DNA of 60,000 nucleotides from Lineus longissimus (GCF_910592395.1 NC_088326.1:10981001-11041000); one strand, 5' to 3'. Numbered from the stretch's first letter, positions 1-12,222 are shown. Made by a program: numbers and translations. Notes: generated from the letters alone by a model not told the origin.

Positions 1-346
1 TGTAGAGACAGCTTTTGAAGAGTGATGGAAGCCTGATGATAAAGGAATGGTACTGCAATGGAGGATGTGATCCTCCAATTTCTCAAGCCTCTTTTGTGGT
101 GATTATAATTGATGTGAGAAACTCAGTGTGGGGACAGAGGAGATCATTATCTTGGAAGAATGAAGAGCGGAAGCCATCGTAGCTGGGAGGAAGTTGGCAT
201 TTACCTCAAATATGTAATGCTAAACTCCCCTTCGCATGAAGGAAGGATCACCCCTGGCAACAGACCCTCGTAAGCATCTCCCAGCAACAGACCCTTGTAA
301 GATGATACACCCTCATTTGAATGCTACAACGTAGTGCCAATAAAAA

Positions 347-535
347 TTTCGCCCCGCGGAGATGCCATCCCAAGAGTTCGTTCAACCTGGAGCACCCAGG
401 CTGAAGACACCAAAAGCCTTGTCAACGTTGCAGTAATATAATTTTGCCCCAAGCCGCCGCCATCCCAAGAGTTCGTTCATCCTGGATCACCCAACCTGAA
501 GAAATCAAAAGGCTTGTCTCTTCCTTATTGACAAG
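347..535. repeat. Two-copy tandem duplication, ~95 bp period
   Basis: The block around CATCCCAAGAGTTCGTTCA occurs at 366 and again at 461, each preceded by a GCCCC string and followed by a related CCTGGA-CACCCA and CTGAAGA-A--AAAAG stretch. The copies are diverged. Two short GCAACAGACCCT direct repeats lie just upstream (257-300). Confidence 0.75.
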
Positions 536-807
536 TCTTACCGCCGGCATGCTCAGACGCCATGGTCCGGTTACCACAAATATTGCCTGGCTGAACGTCA
601 CCTTCGATCTGGATATCCGTGTCAGATCTTCTGCGCTATCTCTCGTTATTGGTCGCATGCTTCATTTGGCACGGTGACGGGTGATTGTGCAGAACATTGC
701 ATTCTCGGAATCATATCCTGGTGTGTCCAGGACAGATTCCAAATTGTCTTGCTTGAAAATCTGTAGATTGCAGGATCATAGCTACCTTCAAAAAGGCAAC
801 ACGTTTG

Positions 808-825
808 CCCCCCCCCCCCCCCCCC
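808..825. repeat. Poly-C tract (18 C)
   Basis: Uninterrupted homopolymer of C, probably variable in length between individuals and prone to sequencing error. Confidence 0.9.
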
Positions 826-3800
826 TCAAGAACAAATGCCCATATGTTCTGATTTCTGTACTTGCTTTAGTCATAGTGCATATTTTAAAAAAAATTCTCA
901 CTTTCAATTTAACAAGCATGCATGTGCCGTTATAGGAATCCTCTGATGATGAAAACCATACTTTAGGTTGTTACCACCAACGAGGCTGCCAAATGTGTTC
1001 AATTCTACTAAGCAAACATCTCATTGTTAATTTCACAATCACTTGACTGAATTCATACAAACTAATTTCGCAAATGCACTTCCCAGAGACAAAGGGTGTG
1101 AAGTGCTGAAACAGAGGATGCAACTATTCCGATTTCCCTGCATTAAGTGCTAAGGGGGAATCTACTGAACTGTTAAACCTTCAGGGTGGTGCTGTAAAAG
1201 CATTGTGCTCCACAAGACCTCCAGGCCATTTGTCATGGCATCCAACCCAACCTTGGCAGCTTACCACCCTACCAAGAAAGAGCCACCCTACCTTGCTTTA
1301 GATGTCAATGTCAGACAGCAGTGCAGATATCAGTGCACATCCTTCAAGACTGTCCACTGCACCAGGAAACGACAGAAATTTTGGCTACCAGTTTTCTAGT
1401 TGGCCAGCAGTCTATTAGAATTCTGTATGAAGCAAGCAACTTCAAAACTTCAATATGTCATGAAATGGCATCCCAATATCCTACGCTAGTCACCTCTTCC
1501 TATGCGCATTATAACCATGTTTTTGCACCAGACTCGATGGCAGCCTGCTTTGATGCCAACCTACACTGAGAGGTGTAGTTAATCTAAATACCAAATGGTA
1601 AAAAACTTTGCAAACAACATTTTATTCTCTGTAGAGATATTTCCGTTGCCGGGAAATTGTTCTCTGGACAGTTGTTTGCTCAGTTGATGTGAAATCCACA
1701 TGAAGATCATATGTTCTCTTAACCCTTTCTCAATGCGTTGAAATGCAGCATACATCAGTTAATTAAAGGCAGTATTCATCTGGCCTATACCTGCAGATCT
1801 GCTATTAGTAGCATTATCGACGTAATCAGACATTCTATTTATAAACATGATAAACCCACTTGGTTGCGGTCTGAAATTAAAACCTGAAAATGGTAAGTGC
1901 TGTTTCGAAGGAATTTCTGTGGAACTTTTTCAAATCAAATCAAATTGTCATTTCTATGGTGCAACTTTCTAGGCAACAGAGTCCTGTTGAAGTGCGCCCT
2001 GCCATCTGTAATATTAGTTATGGAGTACAATCCCTGGAATAAAACATCGATACAGATGCATCAGTTTGCAAACATTCCAGTAATGAAGTGTGCAACTGTG
2101 AACTGACAATGACAAATGCACATGCTTAGCAAATTTGACAGAACCTTTTTGTCTTCATTAAAAGTTAGAATCTGCTGCGTGCCCAACGAGGCATGGAATT
2201 AACAATTGCTGATGAACACAACAGTTTTCAACCATTCTCGCATAATCTGATGCACATTTGCAGCTAATGAACAGCTGGGGATCGAACATCACGCAATCAC
2301 GATCACTTAGACACAAAACATGCTGTGTTCATTTCCGACTTCTGAATGATTGAAACAAAGGTTTTTGTGTCGATATCGCTTTAACATTTTATGCACTTGT
2401 TTCCGACATTAGTGTTTGATCGGTGTTGTTCTTTCCCTCTGTTGGGGGCCAAAGATGCTGCCAAGGGTAGGGTGTGTTGCGATGCCCCTGCGGCCGACGG
2501 GTGACTGAGTCCACCGAGATAAGAACTGGCAGTAGGAAAAATACTGCGTGGATTTTGCATGATTGTTTGATACAACTACTGTGGGGATACTCAACCAAAA
2601 ACAAATGACTTAATGTGTTATCATTCTAATATTTCTAGAAGAAGTAAAAGTGGATATGGTAACTGCAGTTTACATCAATGTCCACTGGCCCATATTGAGG
2701 GGCTGTTCTGTTGCTCCACCGACGCGCTTTTCTGCCCCTCTAGACTTCATCAGGGTGGCTGAGGTTGACTTGCATCTGTCTTGTTTGAAGTTCACAGTTC
2801 GAATGACATCATGACGCATCACGGTTTCTCAATGACGGTGCATCGTTTTCGAATTTGTTGCGACTCTGTTGTGAAACGATCCGTTGTAGTCAAACCTTTT
2901 TAGAAATTACCAACTCTATGAAAGATTCTGGCTGCTGACATTTCTGTCCTGGTGCTAGAATTGATAAAGTAAACTTGCCCGGGTGCTTCACCTGAATAAA
3001 AAATATAGTGGGGAATCCTTTGATTACAAACACCAGATTTCTCGTCATGTCTTGCAAGAAACACAGCCTGCTTTCCGACTTCTAAAGGTTGCTTTGTATT
3101 CGGTGAATTATTCTTTTTTGATGGGGCAAAATGGCAGCCCATAAAGATAGAACGCAGGTTAATTTCCCAGAGAGATGGCGGGAATTCAGAAATGCGGAGA
3201 TCTGAGTCTCGGGCGGGAAATGAGGAGGAACAACTAATGTGTGCCTATGGCATTGGCTCGTAGAAACGGGAACAATACGTTTGTTTTTCTGTAGCGGCAG
3301 ATGGGATTTGAAGAATGATGTTGTTGTCATTTGCCAGAGAAGTCAAGACAGCATTTATTACATCTGAGGATCATTTGTGAGAAATGAGGAATAATGTAAT
3401 CACTGGGTTGTTGTTCTGCGGAGTAATTTGTTCCTAGGTTTGCGCAAATTGCTATTATGTGTTATGTGCAACTGTGGCTGAGTTTGTCTGTTGTCTTGTT
3501 AAAATCCACGAAAACATCTGATCAACAGTGTTAGCATGTGCTGTAGTATTACTCAAATCCCTCCCCATCGCTCAATATTATTGTTACTCTTACTCGCTAA
3601 CTGTCATTATTGGCTTATCCACTTCACCGAGGGAATAGAGGATTCTGGGTACTTGTGTCACGCGATGAGAGAGTCGCCGAATGGAATTTTGTTGTCAGTG
3701 TGGTGCCCATTTCATTTAGGGACCTCGTAACAGATTTGTAAAACTCATGCAGTCAGGGTCAACCACCTCAAAGGTTAAGATCCTGGATTTGACTTGACCA

Positions 3801-4499
3801 TATGATGGGCACAAAACGGAAATATTTTTTGTTCACCATCAACAAACTTGTTCCCTGGATCAGGCCTTGGTAGGCAATTGCATTAAATGCACAATTTTAT
3901 ACAATAAACTGACTGGAGACAATAAAAAGTTGATTAGCCAGCCAAGAGGACAAAATGACAATGCCGAAAACGGATTTCAAACCACGAAAACTGAGCTATC
4001 AAGGCCCGAATGGGAAACCCTTTTTGTATCATTCTGATTATGGGATTGGGAACAAGAAGCTTCCTCTGTGGAGGGGTTCTTGGACAGAATAGCCAAAACA
4101 TACTGGTGCATGAAAGTGTGTGATGCAAACATGTACGACATATCGTTCTGATGGCTTATCCATCCTTCATTGTTTCACAGGTCCGGCAGCTGGCAATGGC
4201 AAGGAGATTTAGGAAAGACGTAGTAGGCATGGTTACCAAGCTGTTCTAATCTTGTTCCTGAAGCTTATTTTGGCCTAGGAGGTAGGAGATTCGGAGGCAT
4301 CACTGGAGAAATGTGGACAACACCGGTGAAACTTCTCGATCAAATCTTCAAAATTCATTATAGTTTTTCTCACATTTCAGTGAATAATAAAGGCTGGTTT
4401 ACAATTCAAGGCTTCAAATGAATTAAGTAGCATTCGCATAGAATTCTTTTTTGCAAAATATCACAAACTGACTTTGCTCACTTATTCTATTTTCAGGTG
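826..4499. other. Unannotated intronic DNA
   Basis: I see no gene, tandem array or recognisable element here. The short open frames have no recognisable motif, splice context or family resemblance. Confidence 0.5.
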
Positions 4500-4505
4500 A
4501 GTATT

Positions 4506-4570
4506 TGACCTTGACCTCTGTGGTATGACCTTCACTTCTATATTTGACCTCGAAATGAACAGTTTGACCT
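4506..4570 (-). promoter_or_regulatory. Cluster of five TGACCT (AGGTCA) half-sites
   Basis: TGACCT occurs at 4506, 4512, 4526, 4545 and 4565, all in the same orientation. The first two abut, giving a DR0 (AGGTCAAGGTCA on the minus strand), the arrangement bound by the NR6A1/GCNF class. The first and fifth also read CAAGGTCA, the extended half-site of NR5A/ERR monomers. The cluster may equally be an eroded simple repeat; function is inferred only. Confidence 0.35.
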
Positions 4571-4599
4571 TGGTGGTAATTTACCTGCTACTCCCTCAT

Positions 4600-5229
4600 T
4601 TCCAGGGATACTGTTCTGAAGAATTGATCAAATTGTGATGAGATCGATTGAAATATCACATCTCATAATCATACATTTGAAGTGTCGGATAAAAATAGTC
4701 AAAAGCTATATTCTATTTCGGATTTCTTTGATGGTTTGAGTGATTGAGAGCGGTTTGCGTGATCACCAAGATACAGTTTTAGCCATTTTTGGTGTGTATG
4801 ATGAAATGATTATCCTGTCATTAGATAGGGTGTGCGTGATTGAAAGAAGATCTGTCATTTGTGTGGGTGCAGTTGATTGATATAAGATAGGTAGTAATCT
4901 TGGACACATTAGCCAATGCATTCCAAGATAACAACTCTTGTATCTTTCAGCTTATTATCACTGGTTCAGCATCTAGTTTTCTTGGCCTTCAAGTAATTGG
5001 TCTGTTGGATGAATTTCTTTCACAGCTGGGCTTCCGCTTAAGCTTGTCCAGTTTGCAGCAGAATTCTGCTTCATCTATGCAACGGTTAATACGATATAAC
5101 CCATAATGAATTTTTCGGTTTCAATTACAACAAAACATCAGTTTTGCTGACAAAATTTTCTCGTTAGCAGCAATCTGTTTTCCTTGCGTGGTTCCCAATT
5201 AGATGTTCCTCCTACTGCCAGAGCTCATT
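4600..5229. other. Unannotated intronic DNA
   Basis: No recognisable feature. The 4900-5106 open frame shows no motif. Confidence 0.5.
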
Positions 5230-5291
5230 AGCCAGATGGGTTGTTTAAAACCTGATGTGGCAGGCTGATAGGCTTGCACAAGATGGAAGAG

Positions 5292-5363
5292 CGCAGTGGC
5301 ACAAGGGTTCAGCTTCGGCCTCGTCATCGGCAGGTCCTCGGTTCAATACCCGGCCGATGCCAC
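5292..5363 (+). repeat. tRNA-like head of a SINE (pol III A and B boxes)
   Basis: TGGCACAAGGG at 5297-5307 fits the pol III A box and GGTTCAATACC at 5340-5350 the B box, with normal spacing. The flanks GTGGCA and TGCCAC can pair as a stem. It lacks a convincing full cloverleaf, so it is a SINE head and not a functional tRNA gene. The 107-codon open frame over it is incidental. Confidence 0.7.
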
Positions 5364-5778
5364 TTTGTAACTCTCAACAGGCCTGAAATGTCCTTGCGTG
5401 TGCTAGTAGTGGCTGCCAATGGTTCTCCAGAAAGGTTCTTGGTAGGCTGGGTAATACTGTGTCCGGGGACAGTAGATGGACAGTATAGACAGAACAGTAA
5501 AAAGCGCTATAAAAAAAATCAGCATGTCATTAGAAAAAAGATTCCAGATGTTGTTAGGAATTTGCAAGGGACCAGCGGACCCAACATTTCTCTATGAAAG
5601 GTCCATAATAGGCTGGTCTTGTAATGGCTGAGACTCCTGGAGGTAACAAGCGGGCTCCTCCCCACAACCAGACCTCATTAGCTAAATGAGTTAGGAGAAA
5701 CTGGATTTGTGTGATTTAGAAGATTAGCTTCAGAAAGCAAAAGGTACACTGGGGACAAACATATCAACTCAAATGCGG

Positions 5779-5844
5779 TGGTGTAGTGATAATTAACAGT
5801 GTGCAAACTGCAACTACTGATCAAGAGGTTGGTGGTTTGAATCC
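5779..5844 (+). repeat. Second tRNA-like SINE head
   Basis: TGGTGTAGTGA (5779-5789) and GGTTTGAATCC (5834-5844) fit the A and B boxes of a pol III promoter in the second SINE unit. Confidence 0.65.
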
Positions 5845-6396
5845 CGACTGGGAGTGGCTTTATGCTCGCAAGAAGGCTACCCAACCTTGAGATAGGAAAG
5901 GTCACCAAGAGGCTGGACGAGTAATAACTTAGAGACTCCCGGTGGAGATAACAAGTGGGCCCTCCCCATAAACCAGACCTCATTAGCTAAATGAGTTTGG
6001 AGAAATTGGATTTGGGCAATTTGGTAGCTGGTTGGCCTCAGAAATCTAAAGGTACATCGGGAGACATTTATCTCTGCTGAGAGAGTAAAAACTAAAAGTG
6101 TTGGACTACTGATGGAGAGGTCCATGGTTTGAAACCCAACTGGGAGTCACTTGTGCACTCCAGAAGTCCACCTAACCTTGCTGTAGGGAGGTCACCAAAA
6201 GGCTGGACGAGTGATAACTTGGTGGCTCCCAATCGAGATCACAGGCACGTCCTCTCCACAACCAGACCTCATGAGTTTGGAGATTTGTACTCAACTTTGG
6301 CCTGACTCGGGAATGTATATTTGACCTGTCAGCTTTAACAGTGGTGGAAGTGCTCAGAGAAAGAGAGAGAGTTCAAAACACCACAGGCCTATTGTA

Positions 6397-6650
6397 GGGT
6401 ATTGTGCATTTCATAATGGAGGTGAAATCTGAATTTCCTTGGCTTCTATAAACTCATCCAGCAAATCAATGGTAATGCGGCTATCCGGCATAGATACCAA
6501 TCATTCTGTGAGCAAATATATCCTGTTGATTCATCAACTTGGTAAACATATTTCAAGCGGTGTAAAAAACCTCATCAATATTCCTAATGAAACTGCCAGG
6601 GTATTGTGCATTTCATAATAGTCAACGAAATCTGAATATAACGGGTGAAA
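6397..6650. repeat. Two-copy duplication, 202 bp apart
   Basis: GGGTATTGTGCATTTCATAA occurs at 6397 and 6599, each followed by a related GAAATCTGAAT block. Confidence 0.7.
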
Positions 6651-7800
6651 TTAAAAAGCATGCTGCAGACAATGTTGACATTGCCTCGGAAAAAACAAAT
6701 CAATTCAAAGCTAGGAAATGGTTAACAGGGCATAAAGTGCATTGTGATACTAGAGAGGTTCGGCTGCGGTGTTACGAGATTGGGATATGAATTCTGGTCG
6801 CGTCGTACGTGAGAAATCTTGGAAATGTATGCGTTATGATCCCCTCATAAATGGCCCTTGTGACCAAGCTGTGGACCCTTTGGTAGGTTTCACATAAACA
6901 GTTTGTCACGGTTTTTCTCTCGTCCTCAAGCTGGCCATTTGAAAGAAATAGCGACTTTCAGGTTAGATCCTATCCCCAACCTGATACCTATCCTGACGGG
7001 ATAGCCGAATCTCTCTACTATCAGAAATGCCACCAATTCATCGACAGAAGTACCATGACAATTACTTCAGCGATTGATCCTGCCGTTGTTCGACGATGTT
7101 TGCTTTCAACGATTCGTCAACTCCTTGTCAGAAATCGTTGAGAGTGTTTTTGCTCGAGTGCATTGTGACGTGAGGACATCGATATCCTGTTCGCCGTTTG
7201 CAGATCTTGTTGCAGCCAGTTGTTGGAGCTACCCAACATGATATGCCCTTGACACTGTTGGCTCTCAGCATAGTGAACCTGTTCCAGACTAGTGCGGTGG
7301 ATCTTTTTCTACTCAGGCGACACATTTCTTCACTCTTGTTCATTAACTCTTTGCCTGCCAACACATTCTACAGTCTACAGGAATTCATTCTGAACAAATC
7401 TGTTGTAAAATTTCAAGCTGCTTAGTTTTTCGACCGAGGTGCTAAAAAAGTAGGCAATTAATTTGGTCTGTGGCGGACTGAGGTGATCGGGTTCAATTGA
7501 GCGCCTTCAAAGACAAGGCCTGGGTAATTAAACTACTTGTTTTTACCGAATCTTGAGATTGGGTACTATCAGCTCTTACAGCCACGTCCATTCACAATCT
7601 TTGGAGACGATTTCTCAGGCTGTCTGTTGGTAAAATGTCCACAAACAAGGTCAAAAGTTCAAAAGCCCGCTGAAATATTCTATGCGGTACTTTTAAAAAG
7701 TAATTAATATGAGAATAACCTTTGCACACTCCCTAACCCAGGGTGAATATTCATGATAACTGTGACATTGATTCCCTCTTAACATAATTCCAGCACACTT
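6651..7800. other. Unannotated intronic DNA
   Basis: Nothing recognised. Two overlapping short open frames on opposite strands near 7128-7425 have no motif. Confidence 0.5.
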
Positions 7801-7804
7801 GTAT

Positions 7805-8870
7805 TTGTGAGGAGAAGCTATTGGGCTTCTATTGGAAGCCTATCCCATGGTGGAGTAATGTCCCGATTTCGACCAACTTGCACATGTACTTGCAAGGCGA
7901 GGCTATTGGGAATCTGTTCAGAGCGAATCCTGTGGTAGAGTATCAGCCGATTCCGACAACCTTGTACTTGCCAGGAGAGGCTATTGAAGTTCTATTCAGA
8001 GCCAATCCCGTGGTAGAGTATCACCCCAATGCCGACCAACTTGAACTTGCCAGGTGAGGCTATCGGGGGTCTTTTGGAGCCGATCCCATGGTAGAGTATC
8101 ACCCCGATTCCGACCAACTTATATTGTCAGGAGAGGCTGTCGGGGTTCTATTGGAAGCTGATCCTATGGTAGAGTTTCACACAAATACCGACCCACTTGA
8201 ACTTGCTTGGTGAGGCTATCAGGGGGTCTTTTGGAGCCGATCCCATGGTAGAGTATCACCCCGATTCCGACCAACCTATATTGTCAGGAGAGGCTGTCGG
8301 GGTTCTATTGGAAGCTGATCCTATGGTAGAGTATCACCCAGATACCGACCCACTTGAAATTGCCAGGTGAGGCTATCAGGGGTCTTTTGGAGCCGATCCC
8401 ATGGTAGAGTATCACCCCGATTCCGACCAACCTATATTGTCAGGAGAGGCTGTCGGGGTTCTATTGGAAGCTGATCCTATGGTAGAGTATCATCAAGATA
8501 CCGACCCACTTGAACTTGCCAGGTGAGGCTGTCGGGGTTCTATTGGAAGCAGATCCTATGGTAGAGTATCATCAAGATACCGATCCACTTGTACTTGCCA
8601 GGTGAGGCTGTCCGGTCTTTTGGAGCCAATCCTGTGGTAGAGTATCACCCCGGTTCTGACCAACTTGTATTGTCAGGAGAGGCTGTCGGGGTTCTATTGG
8701 AAGCTGATCCTATGGTAGAGTATCACCCCAATTCCGACTAACTTTGCAAAGAGAGGCTATTGGGGTTCTATTTGAAGCCGATCACCGATCCCCCATTCCT
8801 GACCACCTTGTACTTGCCAGGAGAGGCTATCGAGGTTCTATTGGAAGCTGATCCCATGGTAGAGGTGCTT
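7805..8870. repeat. Minisatellite, 77-80 bp unit, about 13 copies
   Basis: The core ATGGTAGAGTATCACC or a close variant recurs at about 7934, 8012, 8090, 8169, 8249, 8326, 8403, 8480, 8558, 8636 and 8713, with degenerate copies at both ends. Two unit types occur: one reads TCTTTTGGAGCCGATCCCAT, the other TCTATTGGAAGCTGATCCTA. From about 8041 to 8480 they alternate, implying a ~155-bp higher-order unit. The short open frame at 7821-8057 is a by-product. Confidence 0.95.
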
Positions 8871-9204
8871 TGTTGCTTGATGTTCTATGCATGTATGTCA
8901 TCTTTGATATATCTGCAGGGGTTAATAATGTAATGTAATGCAATAAGTTTTATCGATGAGTCGTTTCACTCGGATTACTTTGAGAGGTGATTGGGTCCCT
9001 GTGGGAAAAGTCGATTGTCGACAGTTGTCGGGAAAAAATCTGATAGTTGGGGTAAATGATTTCGTCTCCAGCCAAGAGTTTGAGTTCATACATTCGATAT
9101 ATACGTTTAGTCTAGGACTTGAAATCGTAAAGCAATCATAGAACACTTTCAAAACAAAGTGAATGCCAGTTTCAAGGGTGGTAGTCTGTTCTTTTGTTTC
9201 TAGA

Positions 9205-9725
9205 TGACAGCCTCCCAGGTTTTAAATGGACATTTACTTCATATCCGAGGAGCGCTGATTGCTATAGGACATCAAGTTCCAGCCAAAATGGTGTTGCCTA
9301 CGGTCAACCCTTGATACTAAAGTGGGGGTCACCTTCTCTCACAAAGGCGCCATTAGATGATTAAGAGAGAGCCTTATCTGCCATGTTATTAGTGAGGTAC
9401 ATCCGTGCATCAGTCTATTCAAGTAATTAATCAGATGGATTGCTAATTGGAAAAAAATCAATGGTTAACGAGGCACTATTTGCTGATGTTGATGAAATCG
9501 GAAGGAGGGAAGTTTTGGACGTACTGGTAAGGGTGGACCATAATCTGAGGGTCATTGGTTTAAATCCCAGTTCGGTCCATTATTTGTTTTGCAGAGATTT
9601 AGATGGACCTACTTATCATCTCGAATGAGTTTTTACTGCTTCAGGAATTCAAGTTCTCGCCAAAGTGGTGGTGACTTCAGTCAACCCTTTGCCAAGTTTA
9701 TTGGGTCAGCATCTTATTTAACTTC
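9205..9725. repeat. Two copies of a SINE-like repeat, ~379 bp apart
   Basis: The block CAAGTTC--GCCAAA-TGGTG followed by a GTCAACCCTT stretch occurs at about 9270 and 9649. Between them GGTTTAAATCCC (9558-9569) matches a pol III B box. A CCTTCTCTCACA string follows the first copy (9332) and reappears near 9943. Confidence 0.6.
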
Positions 9726-10009
9726 GAGGCTGAGGTGATTCTGTTATAATCGAAGTTTGACCTCATATGTCGCTCACCCCACAACAGAATCCCACCACTA
9801 GGGGTGCTGATTTGAAAGAGGCAACTAATCTTCAACTATGAGGAGGTTTTGGTGACACGCCTCCCTTTCTGCATGATCTCTCCTAATTCTCCTGGACAAA
9901 CAAATGTCATCAGCCACTAAGTCCTCTTCTGATGGCCTTCTCTCACACGGGGAGTAGGGGAGGATTTTGCCAAAGCAGCCTCACTGGGACTTACATTGTT
10001 ACTCTATTA

Positions 10010-10460
10010 TAGCATGTAATCATTTCCTTCACTGGGTCCTTTTATGGCACAAATGACTCCAATTACTAAAAGCGCTAAACTTATTTGTCATTGGTACTTG
10101 TTGCTTGCATACGGCTGTTAAAAAGAGTGATCTAATTGTTTCCTGACATGAGAGATTGAAGAATGGGTCCTTTCACGGAAGGAATGACTGCAATTAATGA
10201 AAGACCTAAAGTTATTAGCACGTCATAATCTCTGGACTTATTCGTTGTTACTTTTGTACAGCGAGTGATCATTTCCTCACATGAGAATTGAGCATGTCCT
10301 TTCATGGAATGAATGACACCAATTATAGAAGAGTTTACTGTAGCCTATTAGCGCTGATCTTAGTCTCGGGACCTCCTTCTTGTTACCGTCTTAAAAGGCG
10401 TAATCTTGGCCATCATTTCCTGACAGACGAGATTGTGTCCTTGTGACACCAAAAATAGAA
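10010..10460. repeat. Degenerate tandem array, ~130-140 bp unit, 3-4 copies
   Basis: Related blocks TCATTTCCT, GGTCCTTT-ATGG, AATGAC-CCAATTA and TTATT-GTCAT recur around 10020, 10138, 10270 and 10414. Strongly diverged. Confidence 0.75.
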
Positions 10461-10494
10461 TGGCTTAGCAGTGGTTTGGTCTGGGGACATGATA

Positions 10495-10945
10495 TTCTAG
10501 CATCCAGAGAAGAGTCGTGCACCTACTTTTGTAGGAAAGATCACATTCCTTCTCTGGGAGTTTTTTACCTTCCATACTGATACCAGAGCACACAATATTT
10601 AGGTTACCTCACGCCTTGCATGATGCCAACAAAGAGAAGAGTTGTCCACTTTCTTTTGCAGGAAGGAACACATTCCTTCACTGAGAGTTAAAAGTGAGTT
10701 GTTAACTTCCATACCGACCCTGAGAAGACAATATTTGGTTACCTGACTCCTTCTAAAATGAAAACCAGTACAGTAGAAGAAGGGTCATCCACCTATCTTT
10801 GTAGGAAAGAAGACCTTCACTCAATGAGAGAAGGTTATAGCTTCCATACCGATACCTAGAAGACAATATTTGGGTAACCTCATACCTAGCGAAATGAATG
10901 AGAAGCAATACCACTCGCCTACTTTTGTAGGTGGATACACTACTG
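10495..10945. repeat. Tandem array, ~135 bp unit, 3.5 copies
   Basis: ACAATATTT followed by GGTTACCT or GGTAACCT recurs at 10592, 10728 and 10863. Each unit also has CCTACTTTTGTAGGAAAGA-like, CACTGAGAG-like and CTTCCATACCGA-like blocks. It directly follows the preceding array but has a different unit. Confidence 0.85.
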
Positions 10946-11311
10946 TACAAGAGATTTCAGACAGATATTATTTGTAATATGAACTGGAAATATGAAATTG
11001 AAGCTTGCTTTTGATATCGAAAGACATGAGAGGTATAACTAGTGGATGCTATCTTTTGTTGTTTTTGGCACATTGTGGTTCGGTTTGTAGATATGGTTCA
11101 CATTGCTACAGTTCTGAGCTACAGACTGTACAAACTACCTGGTTGTTAATTTACACATTTACTAGGTTAAAGTTGGCCTTGGGAGTGATATCTAGGCTCT
11201 GCAAACTGCTATAAAACATTCACCATTGTTGAAAACAGCATCACTTCACTGTTTTCAGGAAATGACGCCCAAAGCTGGCCTGTAACTCGGCGAAGTCTGG
11301 CCAGTCCACCA

Positions 11312-11459
11312 CTATAGATTCATGCAGTTGATTGGGAACAATGTTTACATGACGTAGTGTTGCCCGTCGTCACGTTACCATGCATTTTACATTAATGTAA
11401 CGTGACGAGACCCGACATTTTCGTAAACGTTGGTCCCAATCAAGTGCATGGATCTATAG
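11312..11459. mobile_element. Palindromic MITE, copy 1 (148 bp)
   Basis: Ends are inverted repeats of about 40 bp: CTATAGATTCATGCAGTTGA on the left against CTATAGATCCATGCACTTGA on the right (reverse complement). The centre holds a second inverted pair built on CGTCACGTTAC and GTAACGTGACG, so the transcript would fold as a long hairpin. No transposase. Confidence 0.85.
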
Positions 11460-11959
11460 GTGTGCTGATGTGAACATAGGAGAATTCTCAATGCCGCCTG
11501 TCTTCTCAAAAAAAAATTTAAGTTTATAACATTCAAAACGTAATTCATAAGCTTATCTCAATCTAAAAGATGAGGCAAGTTCTTTCCATAAGTCAACGTG
11601 AGTGACATTCCTTGAAAGGATATATCGGGGGATTTGTAATACGCCTCCGCGTGAAAATTTGATTAGTTCTAATGTGTCTAGAGACTGTTGTTGTCTTCCG
11701 TTCTTCACCACTATCTATTACTGCGACAGTCTCCAAGCACACTGTTGCTTGGTTACTGTTTTGCGTCGCCAAGGAGCTTTTCAATTGTCTCGGCATCTTC
11801 TTCCTTGATCATCCTTCGCCTTGTGAATTGTCTCGAGCACTAACAATCCCAGTGTGATTTGTTGCTTCTCGTCTGTTGCTGAGCTGAATGTTCAATCAGC
11901 CTTGTACCATTTAGAAATTGGTGATTCAATTTACATGGTGTGAGGTCATTCGGTGCTAC

Positions 11960-12062
11960 CTTGTTTTTCAGCGTTCGCTCTGCATGTGGAGGTGTTATCC
12001 TCCGTGGAGTATTTGATTCCTCCAAGGCAGGATTAGCATTCACGCATGCCACTATCGTTAGG
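11960..12062 (+). repeat. Dispersed repeat family 'TCC', copy 1
   Basis: A block with CGCTCTGCA, TCC-GGGAGTATT-CTCCAAGG-like text, GGATTAGCATT and a GCATGCCACTAT end. Related copies lie at about 29800, 45690 and 56375, all in the same orientation. Confidence 0.65.
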
Positions 12063-12064
12063 CA

Positions 12065-12222
12065 ATAAGGATTCATGCACTTGATTGGGAACAACGTTTA
12101 CATAGTATTGGCCGTTGTCACGTCACGATGCATTGCAGCTTTGACGGTTTTACATTACTGTAACGTGACGTGACGCAACGTCTTCGTAAATGTTGTCCCC
12201 AATCAAGTGCAACGATCTATAG
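12065..12222. mobile_element. Palindromic MITE, copy 2 (~158 bp)
   Basis: Same family as 11312-11459: ATTCATGCACTTGATTGGGA on the left and its inverted partner ending GATCTATAG on the right, with internal CGTCACGT and ACGTGACG arms. The left extremity (CTATAG) is eroded. Confidence 0.85.

Larger units (their letters stand above)
5230..6290 (+). repeat. Tandem trio of tRNA-derived SINE copies (~290-305 bp period)
   Basis: Three units end in the same tail, ACCAGACCTCATTAGCTAAA or a close variant, at 5667, 5972 and 6261. Each tail is preceded by a shared GGTCACCA-GAGGCTGGACGAGT-like block. Each unit carries a tRNA-like B box in its 5' half (5340-5350, 5834-5844, 6126-6136). Spacing of 305 and 289 bp indicates head-to-tail duplication, not three independent insertions. 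Copies are well diverged, so the array is old. Confidence 0.8.

Noticed and set aside
5292-5363. Possible functional tRNA gene
   Set aside because: A and B boxes fit but no complete cloverleaf can be drawn, and related heads recur with a SINE tail.
5274-5597. 107-codon + strand open frame
   Set aside because: Covers a tRNA-derived SINE head; coding is incidental.
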